From the NCBI RefSeq assembly GCF_000172075.1, contig NZ_ABIC01000004.1, positions 94,716 to 158,715 on the forward strand: 64,000 nucleotides of DNA, in the 5' to 3' direction. Below, piece after piece: positions 52,419-63,200 of the stretch (the first letter of the stretch is position 1; each line of letters begins with the position of its first letter). This stretch comes from Shewanella benthica KT99. GTDB taxonomy: Bacteria > Pseudomonadota > Gammaproteobacteria > Enterobacterales > Shewanellaceae. The notes beneath the pieces were generated by a model. It saw nothing but the letters and a program-made list of their open reading frames with translations, ran no database searches and was not told the origin of the DNA. Position numbers and translations under genes: made by a program.

Positions 52419-54839
52419 TTGCCTATGCCAATATCTCCGTTATCCCCTCTAAGCAGTGACCAGCTTTACCGCAGTTCTGAGCTATCAGGCCTGGAGGCCG
52501 ATTGTAAGTCTACTAAACACTTAACTCCCCTGGATGAAATTGTCGGACAGGAACGCGCCCAACAAGCCGTCGAGTTTGCCATGTCCATGCCTGACAAGGG
52601 TTATAACATTTACGCCCTCGGCCGTAACGGCCTGGGTAAGCACACCATGGTGATGCGTTACCTCAATCGTTACGAGCCCAACGGCCGCGGTCATACTCTT
52701 CATGACTGGTGTTATGTGATTAACTTCGATGAATCCCGTGTGCCTAAGGTGCTGAAGCTGTCGTCAGGCTCGGGTATCGAGTTCAAGAAAGATGTCGAGA
52801 AGTTCATCATCAAGCTGACCAAGGCGTTGCCTTTGGCGTTCGACAATGAAATGTATTATTCCAGCGCCGAGAAGCTCAAGAGTCAACTGTCGAACAGGCA
52901 GGAATCTGCACTTAAAGGCCTCACCAAGGAAGCCAAAGACGCGAGTATCAGCCTGACCATCACGGCCGAAGGCAGCTATGAGCTTTTGGCCATGAAAGGT
53001 GAGGAAGCCCATACCGACGAGACATTTAAGGCTCTGAGCAAGAAACAGCAAGATGTGTTAGAAACTTCTATCGTCGAGCTCGAATCTAAGCTCAGAGTCA
53101 TCATCCGTCAATTTACTGTGTGGGAAGAGGAATACTCTGACAAGCAACAGAAGCAAGATGAGCAGGTGGCTCAAGATGTTCTCACCCACCTGATGACTAA
53201 GCTCAAGGAGAAATACAGCGGTATACCCGCCGTTAAGAGCTATCTTGGTGCTATGCATAAAGACATTCTCGACAATTTAGATCTGTTTCTCGAAGACAAT
53301 GAGGAGCAACTGGCGCTTTCTTATGCTTCTTTAGACAAGAAGATGCCCCGCCGCTATCAGGTCAATGTGCTGGTTAATCAAGATGATGACAAGATGCCTA
53401 TCATAGTCGAGGAGTCGCCCAACTATCACTCCATCTTCGGTTATATCGAGAATGCGACCTTCAAAGGCACCATCTTTTCCGATTTCTCACTGATCCGCTC
53501 CGGCAGTCTGCACAAGGCCAACGGCGGTGTGCTGATGATAGATGCGGCCAAGGTATTGGAACAGCCCTATGTGTGGGACGGTCTTAAGCGTGCCCTTCGC
53601 TCGCGCAAGCTCAGCTTTAGCTCCCTCGAACGCGAAGTCACCCTGTCTGGCACTATCTCATTGGATCCCGAGGCGATTCCTCTGGATGTAAAAATCATCT
53701 TATTCGGTGACTATCAGACTTATCAGTTACTGCAGCACTATGACCCCGAATTCAGTGAACTGTTTAGGGTGACTGCAGATTTTGAAGATGTGATGCCACG
53801 TACCGAGAAATCTGAGGCCCTATACGCCAAGTTTATCTCCAGTATCGTGCATGGCAACAAGATGCTGCATTGTGATCGCAATGCCATAAAACGCATCATA
53901 GAATTCAGTTCTCGTCAGGCTGACGATCAGAACAAACTCTCCCTGCACTCGGCCGACATTGCCAACCTGCTACGAGAGTCTAATTACTGCGCCCGCGCCG
54001 TCAATGCCAACATGATCCGCGCCAGCCATGTCGAGCAGGCCCTGCACAATCATGAGATGCGCGTATGTCGAGTCAAAGACAATGTGATGGAGAGTTTCAT
54101 CACCGGCACCACTCTTATCAGCACCCAAGATCATGCCGTCGGACAGGTCAATGCACTGTCGGTTATCGCGACCTCGGATCATCAGTTCGGCGCGCCGAAC
54201 CGAATCACGGCAACCACAGCCTTCGGTGAAGGTAAGGTGTTCGACATAGAGAGAAAAGTGGACTTAGGCGGTAGCCTACACTCCAAGGGCGTGATGATCC
54301 TATCGGCCTACCTGGCGTCCTTGCTGGGTAAGACCGCCAAGATCCCCCTCACCACCCATATCACCTTCGAGCAATCTTACGGTGGTGTCGATGGTGATAG
54401 CGCCACCATGGCCGAACTCTGTGCCATAGTCTCTTCGTTTTCTAATCAGGCGATCAGACAAGATATCGCCATCACAGGCTCGATGAATCAGTTCGGGGAA
54501 GCCCAGCCTATCGGCGGTGTTAACGAGAAGATTGAAGGCTTCTTCGATGTCTGCACTATCAAGGGACGCACTAACACTCAAGGGGTGATCATTCCTAAGA
54601 CGAACGTGCAGAACCTGATGTTGCGTAGCGACATTGTCGAGGCGGTCAAGAAAGGCAAATTTAATATCTGGGCCATTGACCATGTTAGTCAGGCCATCGA
54701 GTTGCTGACAGGTATCGAGTCAGGGATTAATCTAGACAGACAGTCGAAGCAGCTCGATGAGCATCCAGCAGATTCAGTACTCGGTCTGGCCCAGGCACGC
54801 TTGAATGAGCTTAGGGAGACATCTACAGCCTCGGCTTAA
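52419..54839 (+). CDS. Lon-like ATP-dependent protease (LonB/YcbZ type)
   Basis: An 806-residue cytosolic protease. The N-terminal AAA part has LDEIVGQERAQQAVEFAMSM and the Walker A loop YALGRNGLGKHTMV near residue 65. A long helical insertion follows, then GSLHKANGGVLMIDAAKVLE as Walker B and an AAA+ lid. The C-terminal Lon domain has VDGDSATMAEL with the catalytic Ser near residue 662 and GGVNEKIEGFFDVC with the Lys near residue 703. It lacks the N-terminal Lon substrate domain. Substrates are unknown. Confidence 0.9.
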   Translation: MPMPISPLSPLSSDQLYRSSELSGLEADCKSTKHLTPLDEIVGQERAQQAVEFAMSMPDKGYNIYALGRNGLGKHTMVMRYLNRYEPNGRGHTLHDWCYVINFDESRVPKVLKLSSGSGIEFKKDVEKFIIKLTKALPLAFDNEMYYSSAEKLKSQLSNRQESALKGLTKEAKDASISLTITAEGSYELLAMKGEEAHTDETFKALSKKQQDVLETSIVELESKLRVIIRQFTVWEEEYSDKQQKQDEQVAQDVLTHLMTKLKEKYSGIPAVKSYLGAMHKDILDNLDLFLEDNEEQLALSYASLDKKMPRRYQVNVLVNQDDDKMPIIVEESPNYHSIFGYIENATFKGTIFSDFSLIRSGSLHKANGGVLMIDAAKVLEQPYVWDGLKRALRSRKLSFSSLEREVTLSGTISLDPEAIPLDVKIILFGDYQTYQLLQHYDPEFSELFRVTADFEDVMPRTEKSEALYAKFISSIVHGNKMLHCDRNAIKRIIEFSSRQADDQNKLSLHSADIANLLRESNYCARAVNANMIRASHVEQALHNHEMRVCRVKDNVMESFITGTTLISTQDHAVGQVNALSVIATSDHQFGAPNRITATTAFGEGKVFDIERKVDLGGSLHSKGVMILSAYLASLLGKTAKIPLTTHITFEQSYGGVDGDSATMAELCAIVSSFSNQAIRQDIAITGSMNQFGEAQPIGGVNEKIEGFFDVCTIKGRTNTQGVIIPKTNVQNLMLRSDIVEAVKKGKFNIWAIDHVSQAIELLTGIESGINLDRQSKQLDEHPADSVLGLAQARLNELRETSTASA

Positions 54840-54916
54840 GAGTGAGTACTTGGTCATGTCATAAAGTGAGATGACCATTTTTAAACGGATCATTCCGTAA
54901 AATGAGCAACTAATGT

Positions 54917-54985
54917 GTACCGGATCCACGCCTCCGAAGCAGAGCTGGATCCCGGGCATCTCGTGCCTCAATCCTGGGATAACGG
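54917..54985. repeat. REP-like palindromic sequence
   Basis: CGGATCCACGCC, then GCTGGATCCCGGGCATC and CCTGGGATAACGGC form overlapping inverted segments around GGATCC/GGGAT. Such palindromes commonly recur between genes in gammaproteobacterial chromosomes. Only one copy was noticed here. Confidence 0.35.
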
Positions 54986-55030
54986 CTTAAGGATGATCAT
55001 TCAAACCTGATATTCTACGGACAAAATAAA

Positions 55031-55058
55031 AGGCCGAAACATTGCTGTTTCGACCTAT
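55031..55058 (-). terminator. Terminator of ppaC
   Basis: AGG-CGAAACA and TGTTTCG-CCT pair with one bulged mismatch around a four-base loop. On the minus strand it is followed by TTTTATTTT. Confidence 0.75.
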
Positions 55059-55104
55059 TAAATTCAGTCTACTTAACGGCGGTTAACTGTCTATAAAGAT
55101 CAGT

Positions 55105-56025
55105 TTAAGCCAGTGCTTTCTGTAGCTGAGGCACAATCTGCTTCTTACGGCTCAACACGCCATCGAGCCAAACGCGGCCATTCTCGGTCGTCTTACCGTA
55201 GGCACGTTCAGTCAGGGTCGCATCATCACTGACGATCAATAGCTCTGAGCCTTCTTTCATGATATCGGTCAGTAGCAGCAGCATGCTGTGACGTCCACCT
55301 TCGGCTTTAAGAGCGGCGATATCGGTTGCCAGTTCGGCCTTAATGTCGTCAAACACAGACAGGTCGATGACCTCGAGTTGACCGATACCCACCAGATGAC
55401 CATTCATGTTGAAGTCTTTAAAATCACGCATAACAAGGTCACGTACTGGTGTGCCTTGAACAGCGGATTTTACCTTGAACATGTCCATGCCCAGTTCTTT
55501 GAAATCTTCAATACCGGCGATTTTAGCCAGGGCTTCGACACACTTGATATCGGCCGTGGTACAGGTAGGAGACTTGAAAATAACCGTGTCGCTGAGAATC
55601 GCACACATCATGATGCCGGCGATGTCCTTTGGAATCGCCACACCATGGAAATCATACATCATCTTGATGATGGTGTTGCTACAGCCTACTGGGCGGATCC
55701 AACACTCGAGTGGTGTCGATGTGGTCAAGTCACCCAGCTTATGGTGATCGACGATACCGACAATTGTCGCCTCGGCGATATCATCCGGAGCCTGAGTCAG
55801 CTCAGAATGATCGACGATAAACACCTCTTCACCGGCATAGCTCGTCTTGAATTCAGGGGCCTGGAAACCAAACTTTTCTAAGATGAATGCGGTTTCAGGT
55901 GATAGCTCACCTAAACGAGCAGCAATAGCTGGCTCGTCGATTGCATTTTTCAGGTTAGCGAGTGCAATTGCACCACAAATTGAATCTGAATCTGGGATCT
56001 TATGGCCCACTACATAAACTGACAT
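55105..56025 (-). CDS. ppaC: Manganese-dependent inorganic pyrophosphatase
   Basis: A 306-residue family II pyrophosphatase that hydrolyses PPi to phosphate using Mn2+ or Co2+. Metal motifs GHKIPDSDSICGA at residues 7-19, VDHSELTQAP near residue 72 and VDHHKLGD near residue 95 (DHH) are intact. The C-terminal DHHA2 domain has SRKKQIVPQL, including the substrate-binding Arg-Lys-Lys. Length and motifs match bacterial PpaC. Alone, with terminator. Confidence 0.95.
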   Translation of the reverse strand: MSVYVVGHKIPDSDSICGAIALANLKNAIDEPAIAARLGELSPETAFILEKFGFQAPEFKTSYAGEEVFIVDHSELTQAPDDIAEATIVGIVDHHKLGDLTTSTPLECWIRPVGCSNTIIKMMYDFHGVAIPKDIAGIMMCAILSDTVIFKSPTCTTADIKCVEALAKIAGIEDFKELGMDMFKVKSAVQGTPVRDLVMRDFKDFNMNGHLVGIGQLEVIDLSVFDDIKAELATDIAALKAEGGRHSMLLLLTDIMKEGSELLIVSDDATLTERAYGKTTENGRVWLDGVLSRKKQIVPQLQKALA

Positions 56026-56161
56026 TGATAACTCTCCTTTAATTACCGTTTATTCTACCAAATTCATTCCGTTTGAAAAACATTAACTGACAATAACCTC
56101 AAGATGTGAACCTGAACATCGAAAAAGATTGCCAGTAGTTAGATTACTGCTAGACTTACAA

Positions 56162-56177
56162 CTGTATAAATATACAG
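56162..56177 (+). promoter_or_regulatory. LexA (SOS) box upstream of umuDC
   Basis: CTGTATAAATATACAG is a perfect palindrome fitting CTGT-N8-ACAG. It ends 11 bases before the umuD start and should place the operon under SOS control. Confidence 0.9.
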
Positions 56178-56188
56178 TGCAGGGTAGA

Positions 56189-56632
56189 ATGACCATGATG
56201 AAAGTGATCCCAATCTCAGCCAGTGCGGGAATAACCGGCTTCGAAAGCCCAGCAGCCGATTACAAACAATTGCCCCTAAGCTTAGATGAACTGCTCGTTG
56301 AGCACCCCAGTGCCACCTTCATCGGCCAAGCGAGCGGATGTCCGATGCAAAATGTCGGGATATTCGATGGCGATATTCTCATCGTCGACAGGCACGTCAA
56401 GGTACAAGATCAAGACGTGATAGTGGCAAATTACAACGGCAACTTTGTCTGCAAAATTATTGATACCAAAAGAAGAATGCTACTCTCGGCTAACGATGAA
56501 CATCAACCAGTGGCCATACACGAGTACGATCAGTTCAGTGTCGAAGGTATTGTGGTGCGTTCAATACGCTGTCATCGGCCGAGTCCTCTGCTGATGAATA
56601 ACGCTGCCGTCGAATCAGTTTTTAACCGATGA
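56189..56632 (+). CDS. umuD: UmuD-like protein with altered catalytic site
   Basis: A 147-residue LexA/UmuD-family protein. ITGFESPAADYKQLPLSLDE matches the UmuD start region and HPSATFIGQASG the central block. The self-cleavage dyad is damaged: the ASGDSM motif with the catalytic Ser reads ASGCPM, so Ser is Pro, although the Lys in FVCKIID remains. The usual Cys-Gly cleavage site reads Thr-Gly. ATG 56189 follows AGGG. The LexA box is intact and umuC follows at once, but the protein is probably unable to process itself. Possibly a pseudogene by missense change. Confidence 0.8.
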   Translation: MTMMKVIPISASAGITGFESPAADYKQLPLSLDELLVEHPSATFIGQASGCPMQNVGIFDGDILIVDRHVKVQDQDVIVANYNGNFVCKIIDTKRRMLLSANDEHQPVAIHEYDQFSVEGIVVRSIRCHRPSPLLMNNAAVESVFNR

Positions 56633-56698
56633 ATTTTATTGATTCCAATGTTGATATTCAAGTTAACGAGTCGGCTAGAACAACTCACAGGGAGTACA

Positions 56699-57258
56699 AT
56701 GTTCGCTCTCGTCGATGCTAATTCATTTTATTGTAGCGCCGAACAGGTATTTCGCCCCGAATGGCGTGGCCGCCCTATTGTGGTCCTGTCAAATAACGAC
56801 GGCTGTATCGTCGCCGCTAACCGTCAGGCTATCGATGCAGGGGTCCCCAAATTTGAGCCTTACTTCAAAGTTAAGGCCCTGTGTGATCGCTTAGGTATTA
56901 TCGCCTTAAGTTCAAACTATGAACTCTATGGCTCACTGTCCGCCAACATGATGAAGGTGAAATAACCCAAATAGTGACTCAGATAGCCAAGCAACAATTT
57001 AGAGCAAGGGTTCGTTATTACAAAGTCGGAGTCGGCCTCATCGATCTTATCAGTGAGTCACATAACCAGCTGGATCTGTTTGCATCACCGAAAAATCCGG
57101 CATTAATAAAGGTCTATGACGCACTCAATCACAAATACGGCTCCGACTCTATATTTATGGCGGCACAAGGGTTCACCGCCAAATGGCACATGAAACGAGA
57201 ATATCTCACGCCTCAGTACACCACCAGCTGGCAAGATATCCCTAAGATCAACTGCTAA
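56699..57258 (+). pseudogene. umuC: UmuC error-prone polymerase, internally deleted
   Basis: The start ATG 56699 has an AGGGAG ribosome site. FALVDANSFYCSAEQVFRPE and SNNDGCIVAANRQA, the first acidic and YC motifs of Y-family polymerases, are present. The frame then ends at MMKVK, stop 56963-56965, after about 90 residues. Another frame from 56974 holds the C-terminal end (YYKVGVGLIDLISE, QLDLFA for beta-clamp binding, KWHMKREYLTPQYTT). About 230 residues between, with the rest of the catalytic site, are missing. Confidence 0.9.
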
Positions 57259-57419
57259 TCAATATCCTTACATCACCTGCAAATGTATAGGCAAAGAGGT
57301 GAGAGAATCTCCGCCCTAAACAGCACTTATTTCCTGGCGGAATATTCTCTCCATAAGAGCGCTTGTAAAATGCACTGACTAGACAAATAGAGCAAATGAC
57401 TTCATTTAGCACTCACAAC

Positions 57420-57719
57420 TTAAGTCGATATCACCACCTGATGCTTTTCAATCATAGGTCTGCCAGTAAAGGCTTCCTTGGGTAAGGGATTTTGATGAGA
57501 TAACTTAAAATCTTCACTGTGGATCCACGCCTCAAAAGCCGCTTCATCTTGCCAGGTGGTGAAAACGACATAAGGCGCCCCTTCACTCACAGGTTTCAAG
57601 ATCTGCATCGAGACGAAACCAGCTTGCAGGTCGATTTGCCCCACACGCTGACGAAATCGGTTCTCAAACTCATCTTGCCAATCCACAGCCACCGGAATAC
57701 GGTTCGCGACAATATACAT
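57420..57719 (-). CDS. Antibiotic biosynthesis monooxygenase (ABM)-domain protein
   Basis: A 99-residue ferredoxin-fold protein. ATG 57719 (MYIVANRIPVAVDW) has AGGAGGGG upstream; a longer start is less likely. FENRFRQRV, GFVSMQIL and VFTTWQDEAAFEAWIHSEDF are the ABM signatures. Members are monooxygenases or haem-binding proteins; the role here is not evident, and a haem-degrading activity is one option. Confidence 0.8.
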   Translation of the reverse strand: MYIVANRIPVAVDWQDEFENRFRQRVGQIDLQAGFVSMQILKPVSEGAPYVVFTTWQDEAAFEAWIHSEDFKLSHQNPLPKEAFTGRPMIEKHQVVIST

Positions 57720-58239
57720 AACCCCTCCTAATAAAGACATCCAAAATTATTTCAATAAAAAACAACCACTAGAAACATGTGAAACTACCGTAGAACCCAG
57801 TGTGCCACGACTTATCTATATCATCAATTAGCAAACATGATAAATAGACTCTCTTAATGCATAACTCATTAGAAACTGTCGAGAAGAACTAGAATCAGAT
57901 GGAATAATAAAATCAGGAAAACGCAAAATACCGAACGGAGATTCGGCTGGGTTTATACTCTTTCACTAAGGCATCTTAACGAATATATACTAGGTGCTGT
58001 CTAGCCATTTATGACAATTAGCCGCCCCTTGCCTGTAATGCCGGTAAGTTAAGCTTACTGGCATTTTTTATTTCTGGCATATTTCTGAGGTCTACGCTTG
58101 ACCGTCCTAGGGTAAAACCGAGTTCGTCGAGGTTCTAAAATCAGGCTCTCTGCCATGTCGTAGAAGTATTTAAGCTGACAAGGAAAAATATAGATAATAG
58201 TCTTTGTCGTGATGCTTAGCTTGTATCAAAAATATTGCC
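57720..58239. other. Gene-free stretch, about 520 bases
   Basis: No open frame with a ribosome site was found. It contains one plus-strand terminator-like hairpin. No repeat or RNA gene could be named. Confidence 0.4.
58039..58069 (+). terminator. Plus-strand terminator with no gene upstream
   Basis: TGCCGGTAAG pairs with CTTACTGGCA (one wobble) around TTAAG and is followed by six T residues. The nearest gene on either side is transcribed the other way, so it could end a small RNA or a lost gene. Confidence 0.55.
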
Positions 58240-58614
58240 TTATCTCTTCCTGCTTCCAGGTAAGGCTTTAGGTAAAGCGTTATTACAATATGGGTCGTGC
58301 TCTGCGTTATCTTTCACATTCTGATCGACATACTTATAAAACCCCTCTTTAACCCGAGTCCATATCCCCGGCGAGAGATCGGCTCCCTGCGCTTGAATTA
58401 ACCTTTCAAACAGGTCTAGGTCACAATGACTAGCATCGTAGGCCATCTTTAATGTCGCTGCTGACTCATCATATGAAACACTGTCGATACCGATAATCTG
58501 ATCTATGCTAGAGACTAGCTTGTCTCTGTTCTCTGCTGTGATCCCCTCAAGCTTTAAATACCTGACGACTAAATTAGCTTCTTTTACGCCAAACCTATGG
58601 TCTAAATCAGTCAT
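58240..58614 (-). CDS. HMA-like small cation-binding-domain protein
   Basis: A 124-residue cytosolic protein. The first 80 residues (LVVRYLKLEGITAENRDKL, SSIDQIIGIDSVSYDESA) have the beta-alpha-beta-beta-alpha-beta rhythm of heavy-metal-associated domains, but the CxxC pair is missing. The tail (YCNNALPKALPGSRKR) is basic. Weak domain assignment; a metal-sensing role is speculation. Confidence 0.45.
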   Translation of the reverse strand: MTDLDHRFGVKEANLVVRYLKLEGITAENRDKLVSSIDQIIGIDSVSYDESAATLKMAYDASHCDLDLFERLIQAQGADLSPGIWTRVKEGFYKYVDQNVKDNAEHDPYCNNALPKALPGSRKR

Positions 58615-59044
58615 AACCTTCCCTCGATTTCAATATAAACAGCATTGATATTGTAATAAAACTCTGTGTATTCACTAGATAGCTGTGTGCAGTTCACCCG
58701 TTCAGATTAACACTCAGGTATGAAGAGATAGTGATGTCGATCAAATTATGGTCGATAAATGGGCCATTCGTCGACAAGTTAACCATTTGCACACTTTATG
58801 TGAATAAAAATAAAGCGCGAAAATAGAGAAACGTCTGTATTTACATGGGTTAAGCAGGTGCTTAATGGGCTGTGTAACCGCCTCTCATTACGACATACAA
58901 ATTTACACAATAGCCATGTAACATCAACGCGGATGATTTAACATATATAAGCTAAAAAAAGTCTTTCGCCTATGTATTAATTTGAACTAGCCATATAAGG
59001 CTGTTTTACAAAGAATATAAAAATCTAAGTTTCAACAAGAGGAA
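58615..59044. other. Gene-free stretch, 430 bases
   Basis: AT-rich DNA between divergent genes, with no recognisable relic, RNA gene or repeat. It is expected to hold the promoter of the RND operon. Confidence 0.4.
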
Positions 59045-59050
59045 GTGTTC

Positions 59051-60244
59051 GTGGCTACAAAAAAACAGATTATTTTGCCTATTATCGTATTATCCCTCGG
59101 TATCGGTGGTTTCCTTGCTATGTCGGCACTGAAGCAGCCTCCGGCAGAGAAGGAAGCGGTAGACAATACGCCTTTAGTTACCGTTAAACAGGTTGAATTC
59201 AACCCTATGATCTTTACCGTCAGCTCCTACGGCGTGGTCAACGCCAAGTATGAAACTGAATTGGTTTCTCAAGTTAACGGCGAGATCATTTACCTGTCAG
59301 AAAGCTTCGTTCGTGGAGGATTCGTGAAGAAAGGCGACATTCTCGCGAAAATAGATCCCAGTGATTACGATGCCGATCTCATTGATGCAGAAGCCAACCT
59401 TGCCTCGGCAAGAGCAAGTTTAGTGCAGGAAAAAGCCTTCAGTAAGGTTGCCGAAGAAGAATGGAAACGCATTAAGGATGGGGTCCCCTCGGAGTTAAGC
59501 TTACGTAAGCCGCAACTCGCCCAAGAAATAGCCAAGCTTAAATCCACCGAAGCAGGCCTTAAACGTGCTCTACGCAACGTCGAACGTACTGTGATCAAGG
59601 CGCCCTATGATGCCCTCATAGAGAGTCGAACCATAGGATTAGGTTCCTATGTCAGCATAGGCACTCCCCTTGGCAAAGTGTTAAGTACCCATAAGGCCGA
59701 GATTCGTTTGCCTTTGGCAGATAAAGACATCCAATACCTAATCAATAAAGGTAAACATGCACAAGTGACTCTCGTTGCCGATCTGGGTGGCAAGCAGCAA
59801 GAGTGGAGCGGCACCATAGTGCGTAGCGAAGGGGTGGTCGATAAGCTTAGCCGCATGACCTATCTTGTCGCCGAAGTCATAGACCCTTATGGTATCGAGT
59901 CGAACAATAGCCAGCTCAGGTTTGGTAGCTATGTTACCGCCAACATTGCAGGCACTCATGCCGGAAATGTCACCGTACTGCCGAGACACTTAGTCGTCAA
60001 CGGACAAATTGCCGTACTCGATGATGATAATAAGCTCACCTATAAAACCGTCAACATCATCCGTCAATTCGGTGCGGAAGTAGTGATATCCGCAGGTCTC
60101 GAACAAGGGATGAATGTGATCACCTCCGCGCTCGATTACCCGGTCGAAGGCATGCAGCTTGCTCTGCCTCAAGAAAAACTGCAGCAACAAGACGATGACT
60201 CCGAAGGGTCTGAGACGCAACTCGCCATGGAAGAGAAGGAATAA
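59051..60244 (+). CDS. RND efflux periplasmic adaptor (MFP) subunit
   Basis: About 397 residues, with GTG 59051 favoured (GAGGAAG ribosome site six bases upstream). An N-terminal helix (IILPIIVLSLGIGGFLAMSA) anchors it. The lipoyl-like blocks (VSQVNGEIIYLSESFVRGG, VIKAPYDALIESRTIG), the alpha-hairpin (DYDADLIDAEANLASARASL) and beta-barrel segments follow in the usual order. The permease gene begins three bases after its stop, so the two form an operon. No outer-membrane channel gene is seen, so a TolC-type protein elsewhere is probably used. Confidence 0.9.
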   Translation: MATKKQIILPIIVLSLGIGGFLAMSALKQPPAEKEAVDNTPLVTVKQVEFNPMIFTVSSYGVVNAKYETELVSQVNGEIIYLSESFVRGGFVKKGDILAKIDPSDYDADLIDAEANLASARASLVQEKAFSKVAEEEWKRIKDGVPSELSLRKPQLAQEIAKLKSTEAGLKRALRNVERTVIKAPYDALIESRTIGLGSYVSIGTPLGKVLSTHKAEIRLPLADKDIQYLINKGKHAQVTLVADLGGKQQEWSGTIVRSEGVVDKLSRMTYLVAEVIDPYGIESNNSQLRFGSYVTANIAGTHAGNVTVLPRHLVVNGQIAVLDDDNKLTYKTVNIIRQFGAEVVISAGLEQGMNVITSALDYPVEGMQLALPQEKLQQQDDDSEGSETQLAMEEKE

Positions 60245-60247
60245 TCC

Positions 60248-63200
60248 ATGTCAGATACTAATCAAACATCTGCGCCTTCACCTGGCAAGCAAGAAATACA
60301 AACTGGCATCATAGCCTGGTTTGCCCACAACAGTGTCGCGGCTAACCTTTTGATGCTCATTATCATCTTAGGGGGTCTCTTGACCGCCGACACCATACGT
60401 AAGCAGTTTTTCCCTCAGATTGAGATCAACTGGGTCGAGTTTAATGCCTTCTATCCCGGCGCTGCGCCTCAAGAAGTAGAGGAAGGCATCACCATGAAAG
60501 TTGAAGAGGCGCTGGAGAGTGTTCAGGGGCTCAAACGTGTGATCACCTATTCTAACCGAAACTCGGCCACAGGTTATTTTCGAATAGAAGATTCTTACAA
60601 TCCACAAATCGTACTCGACGAGATAAAATCTGCCATCGATTCCATATCCAGTTTCCCCGATGGCATGGAAAGGCCTAAGGTCGAGCGCATTAAATTGCGT
60701 CAGGAAGTGCTCTATATGAGCCTGTACGGTGATATGACGCCGAGACAACTCAAGGTACTAGGTGAAAAAATTCATGATGAGTTGATGCAACTTCCCTTGG
60801 TAAACATCACCGACTTCTACGGCGGTCTGGATTATGAAATAGCCATCGAAGTGAGTAGAGACAGATTGCGGGAATTTGGGCTCACGTTCAATGATGTAGC
60901 CGCAGCCGTTCGCGGCTTCTCCCGTAACATGTCGGCGGGTCAGATCCGCGCCGAGAACGGTTACATCAACCTTAGGATCCAAAACCAGGCCTACGTAGGT
61001 TACGAGTTCGAGAACCTGCCCTTAATTACCTTGCCAGACGGTACCAATGTGCTCTTGGGTGATATCGCCACCGTCATTGACGGTTTCGAAGAAGGCATTC
61101 AATATTCGAAGTTTAACGGTAAGAACTCGGTCACCTTCTTCATTGGGGCCGCAAACGATCAAAGCATAACAGATGTGGCCGATGTGGTTAAAGCCTATGT
61201 GGCTAAGAAACAGCAAGTGCTACCGGACGGGCTTAAGCTAGAGACCTGGGTAGACATGACCTATTATCTGGAAGGCCGATTAGACCTCATGTTAGATAGC
61301 ATGAAAACCGGTGCTGTGCTGGTTTTCCTTATGTTAGCCTTGTTCCTGCGAGTGCGTCTGGCATTTTGGGTCATGATGGGTCTGCCGGTTTGTTTCCTCG
61401 GCACCCTACTCTTCATGCCAATGCCGATGCTCGATGTCACGGTAAACGTGATCAGCCTGTTCGCCTTCATCCTGGTTCTGGGTATCGTGGTGGATGATGC
61501 CATCGTCATGGGTGAGAGCGCCCATGATGAGTGTGAGCAAAATGGCCAGAGTCTGGAAAATGTCATCCGTGGTGTAAAGCGTGTCGCTATGCCAGCAACA
61601 TTCGGTGTACTGACCACCATAGCGGCATTTTTACCTCTGACTCTTGGTGACGGTCCCTCCTCTGCTTTCGGTAAAGCCATAGGCTATATCGTGATCTTGT
61701 GTCTGATATTTTCACTGGTCGAGTCTAAGCTCATCTTGCCATCGCATTTGGCCAGAATGAAACCTAGAACTAAGGTTAAACCAGGCTCTAAAAATCCTTT
61801 GGATTGGTTACGTAATGGGGTGAACTTTATTCAAGGCAAGGTCGATAAGGGTCTGCAGTATTTTATTCAGAATATATACCGCCCGGCGCTCACCAGTGCA
61901 GTTAAGTATCGCTATACGGTTATCATGCTGTTTATCAGTTTCATACTGATCTGTGCAGGGCTATACGCCGGTGGCATGATCCGCTACATCGGACAGCCCA
62001 AGATCCCCCATGACTTTCCTCGGATCACCTTCGAGATGAACGTGGCCTCCTCTGAGAAAGCGACCTTATCTGCAGCACTGGCCATCGAAAAAGCCATCTA
62101 TGACGTAGATAAGCAACTGGAAGAGCAATATGGTCAAGGCATGATCTCAGATATGCAGGTCGATCTTAAGGGACGGACTTCGGCAGAAGTCATGACCAAG
62201 CTGGTGGATCCCGAGCTTAGGCCCTTAGATACCTTCGAGCTTGCTGAGCTATGGCGTCAAGCCATGCCCCTCATACCGGGAATGAAGTCATTCGAAATTC
62301 AGGATAACTTGTTCGGTGGTGGTCGTGACGATGGTGACATCAGTTTCCGCCTGAAAGGAAAAGATGAGCAACAATTGATTGCCGCTTCGAATGAACTCAA
62401 GGCTAAGCTTAACTCCCTCAAAGGTGTCGGAGATGTCAACGATAGTCGTCAATCCAGCGCTAAAGAGGTGCAGTTTAAACTCAAGCCTCAAGCCTATGGT
62501 CTGGGTCTCACCTTAGCCGATATAGCCTCTCAGGTGAGTAACAGCTTCTATGGCTTGGAAGCCCAGCGTATATTGAGACATGGCTCTGAGATAAAAGTGA
62601 TGCTGCGCTATCCCGAGAGGGAGCGTAATTCTATTGCTCAGGTCAGCGAAGTATTGATTGTCACCCCACAAGGCGCCGAAGTGCCACTATCGGAAGTGGT
62701 CAGTATCACAGTGACTCAAGGGGTCAATGGTATACGTCGTGAGAACGGTAACCGTACCATCAATGTCTGGGCCTCTGTGGATGCCGATCAAGCCGAGCCA
62801 TTCAAGCTGGCTCAGGACATTCGTGATAACTTTATGCCCCAGTTGCTAAAGAAATATCCGCGAGTACAGAGTGAAGTGTCGGGAAATATCCAGGAGCAGA
62901 TGGACAGCGCTAAGACTCAGCTAAGAGACTTCATCATCTCCATGTTGATCATCTATAGCCTGTTGGCCATCCCCCTGAAGTCATATTCGCAGCCTATCAT
63001 GATCATGGCCGTCATCCCCTTCGGCGTCATAGGCTCAGTGCTCGGTCATATGATCATGGGAATCGACTTAAGCGCCCTTTCCCTATTCGGCATCATAGCC
63101 GCTGCGGGTGTCGTAGTGAATGACTCCTTGGTGATGGTTGATTACATCAATAAATCCCGTGAGGCGGGAATTGCGATGAAGACTGCGGTACTTGAGGCGG

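Noticed and set aside
55288..55881. A 197-codon plus-strand frame
   Set aside because: It lies entirely inside ppaC on the opposite strand. Its composition follows the complement of ppaC codons, and ppaC is clearly real.
58931..58950. ATTTAACATATATAAG considered as a second dif in reverse
   Set aside because: Only the XerD-arm-like start matches. The spacer and XerC arm do not.
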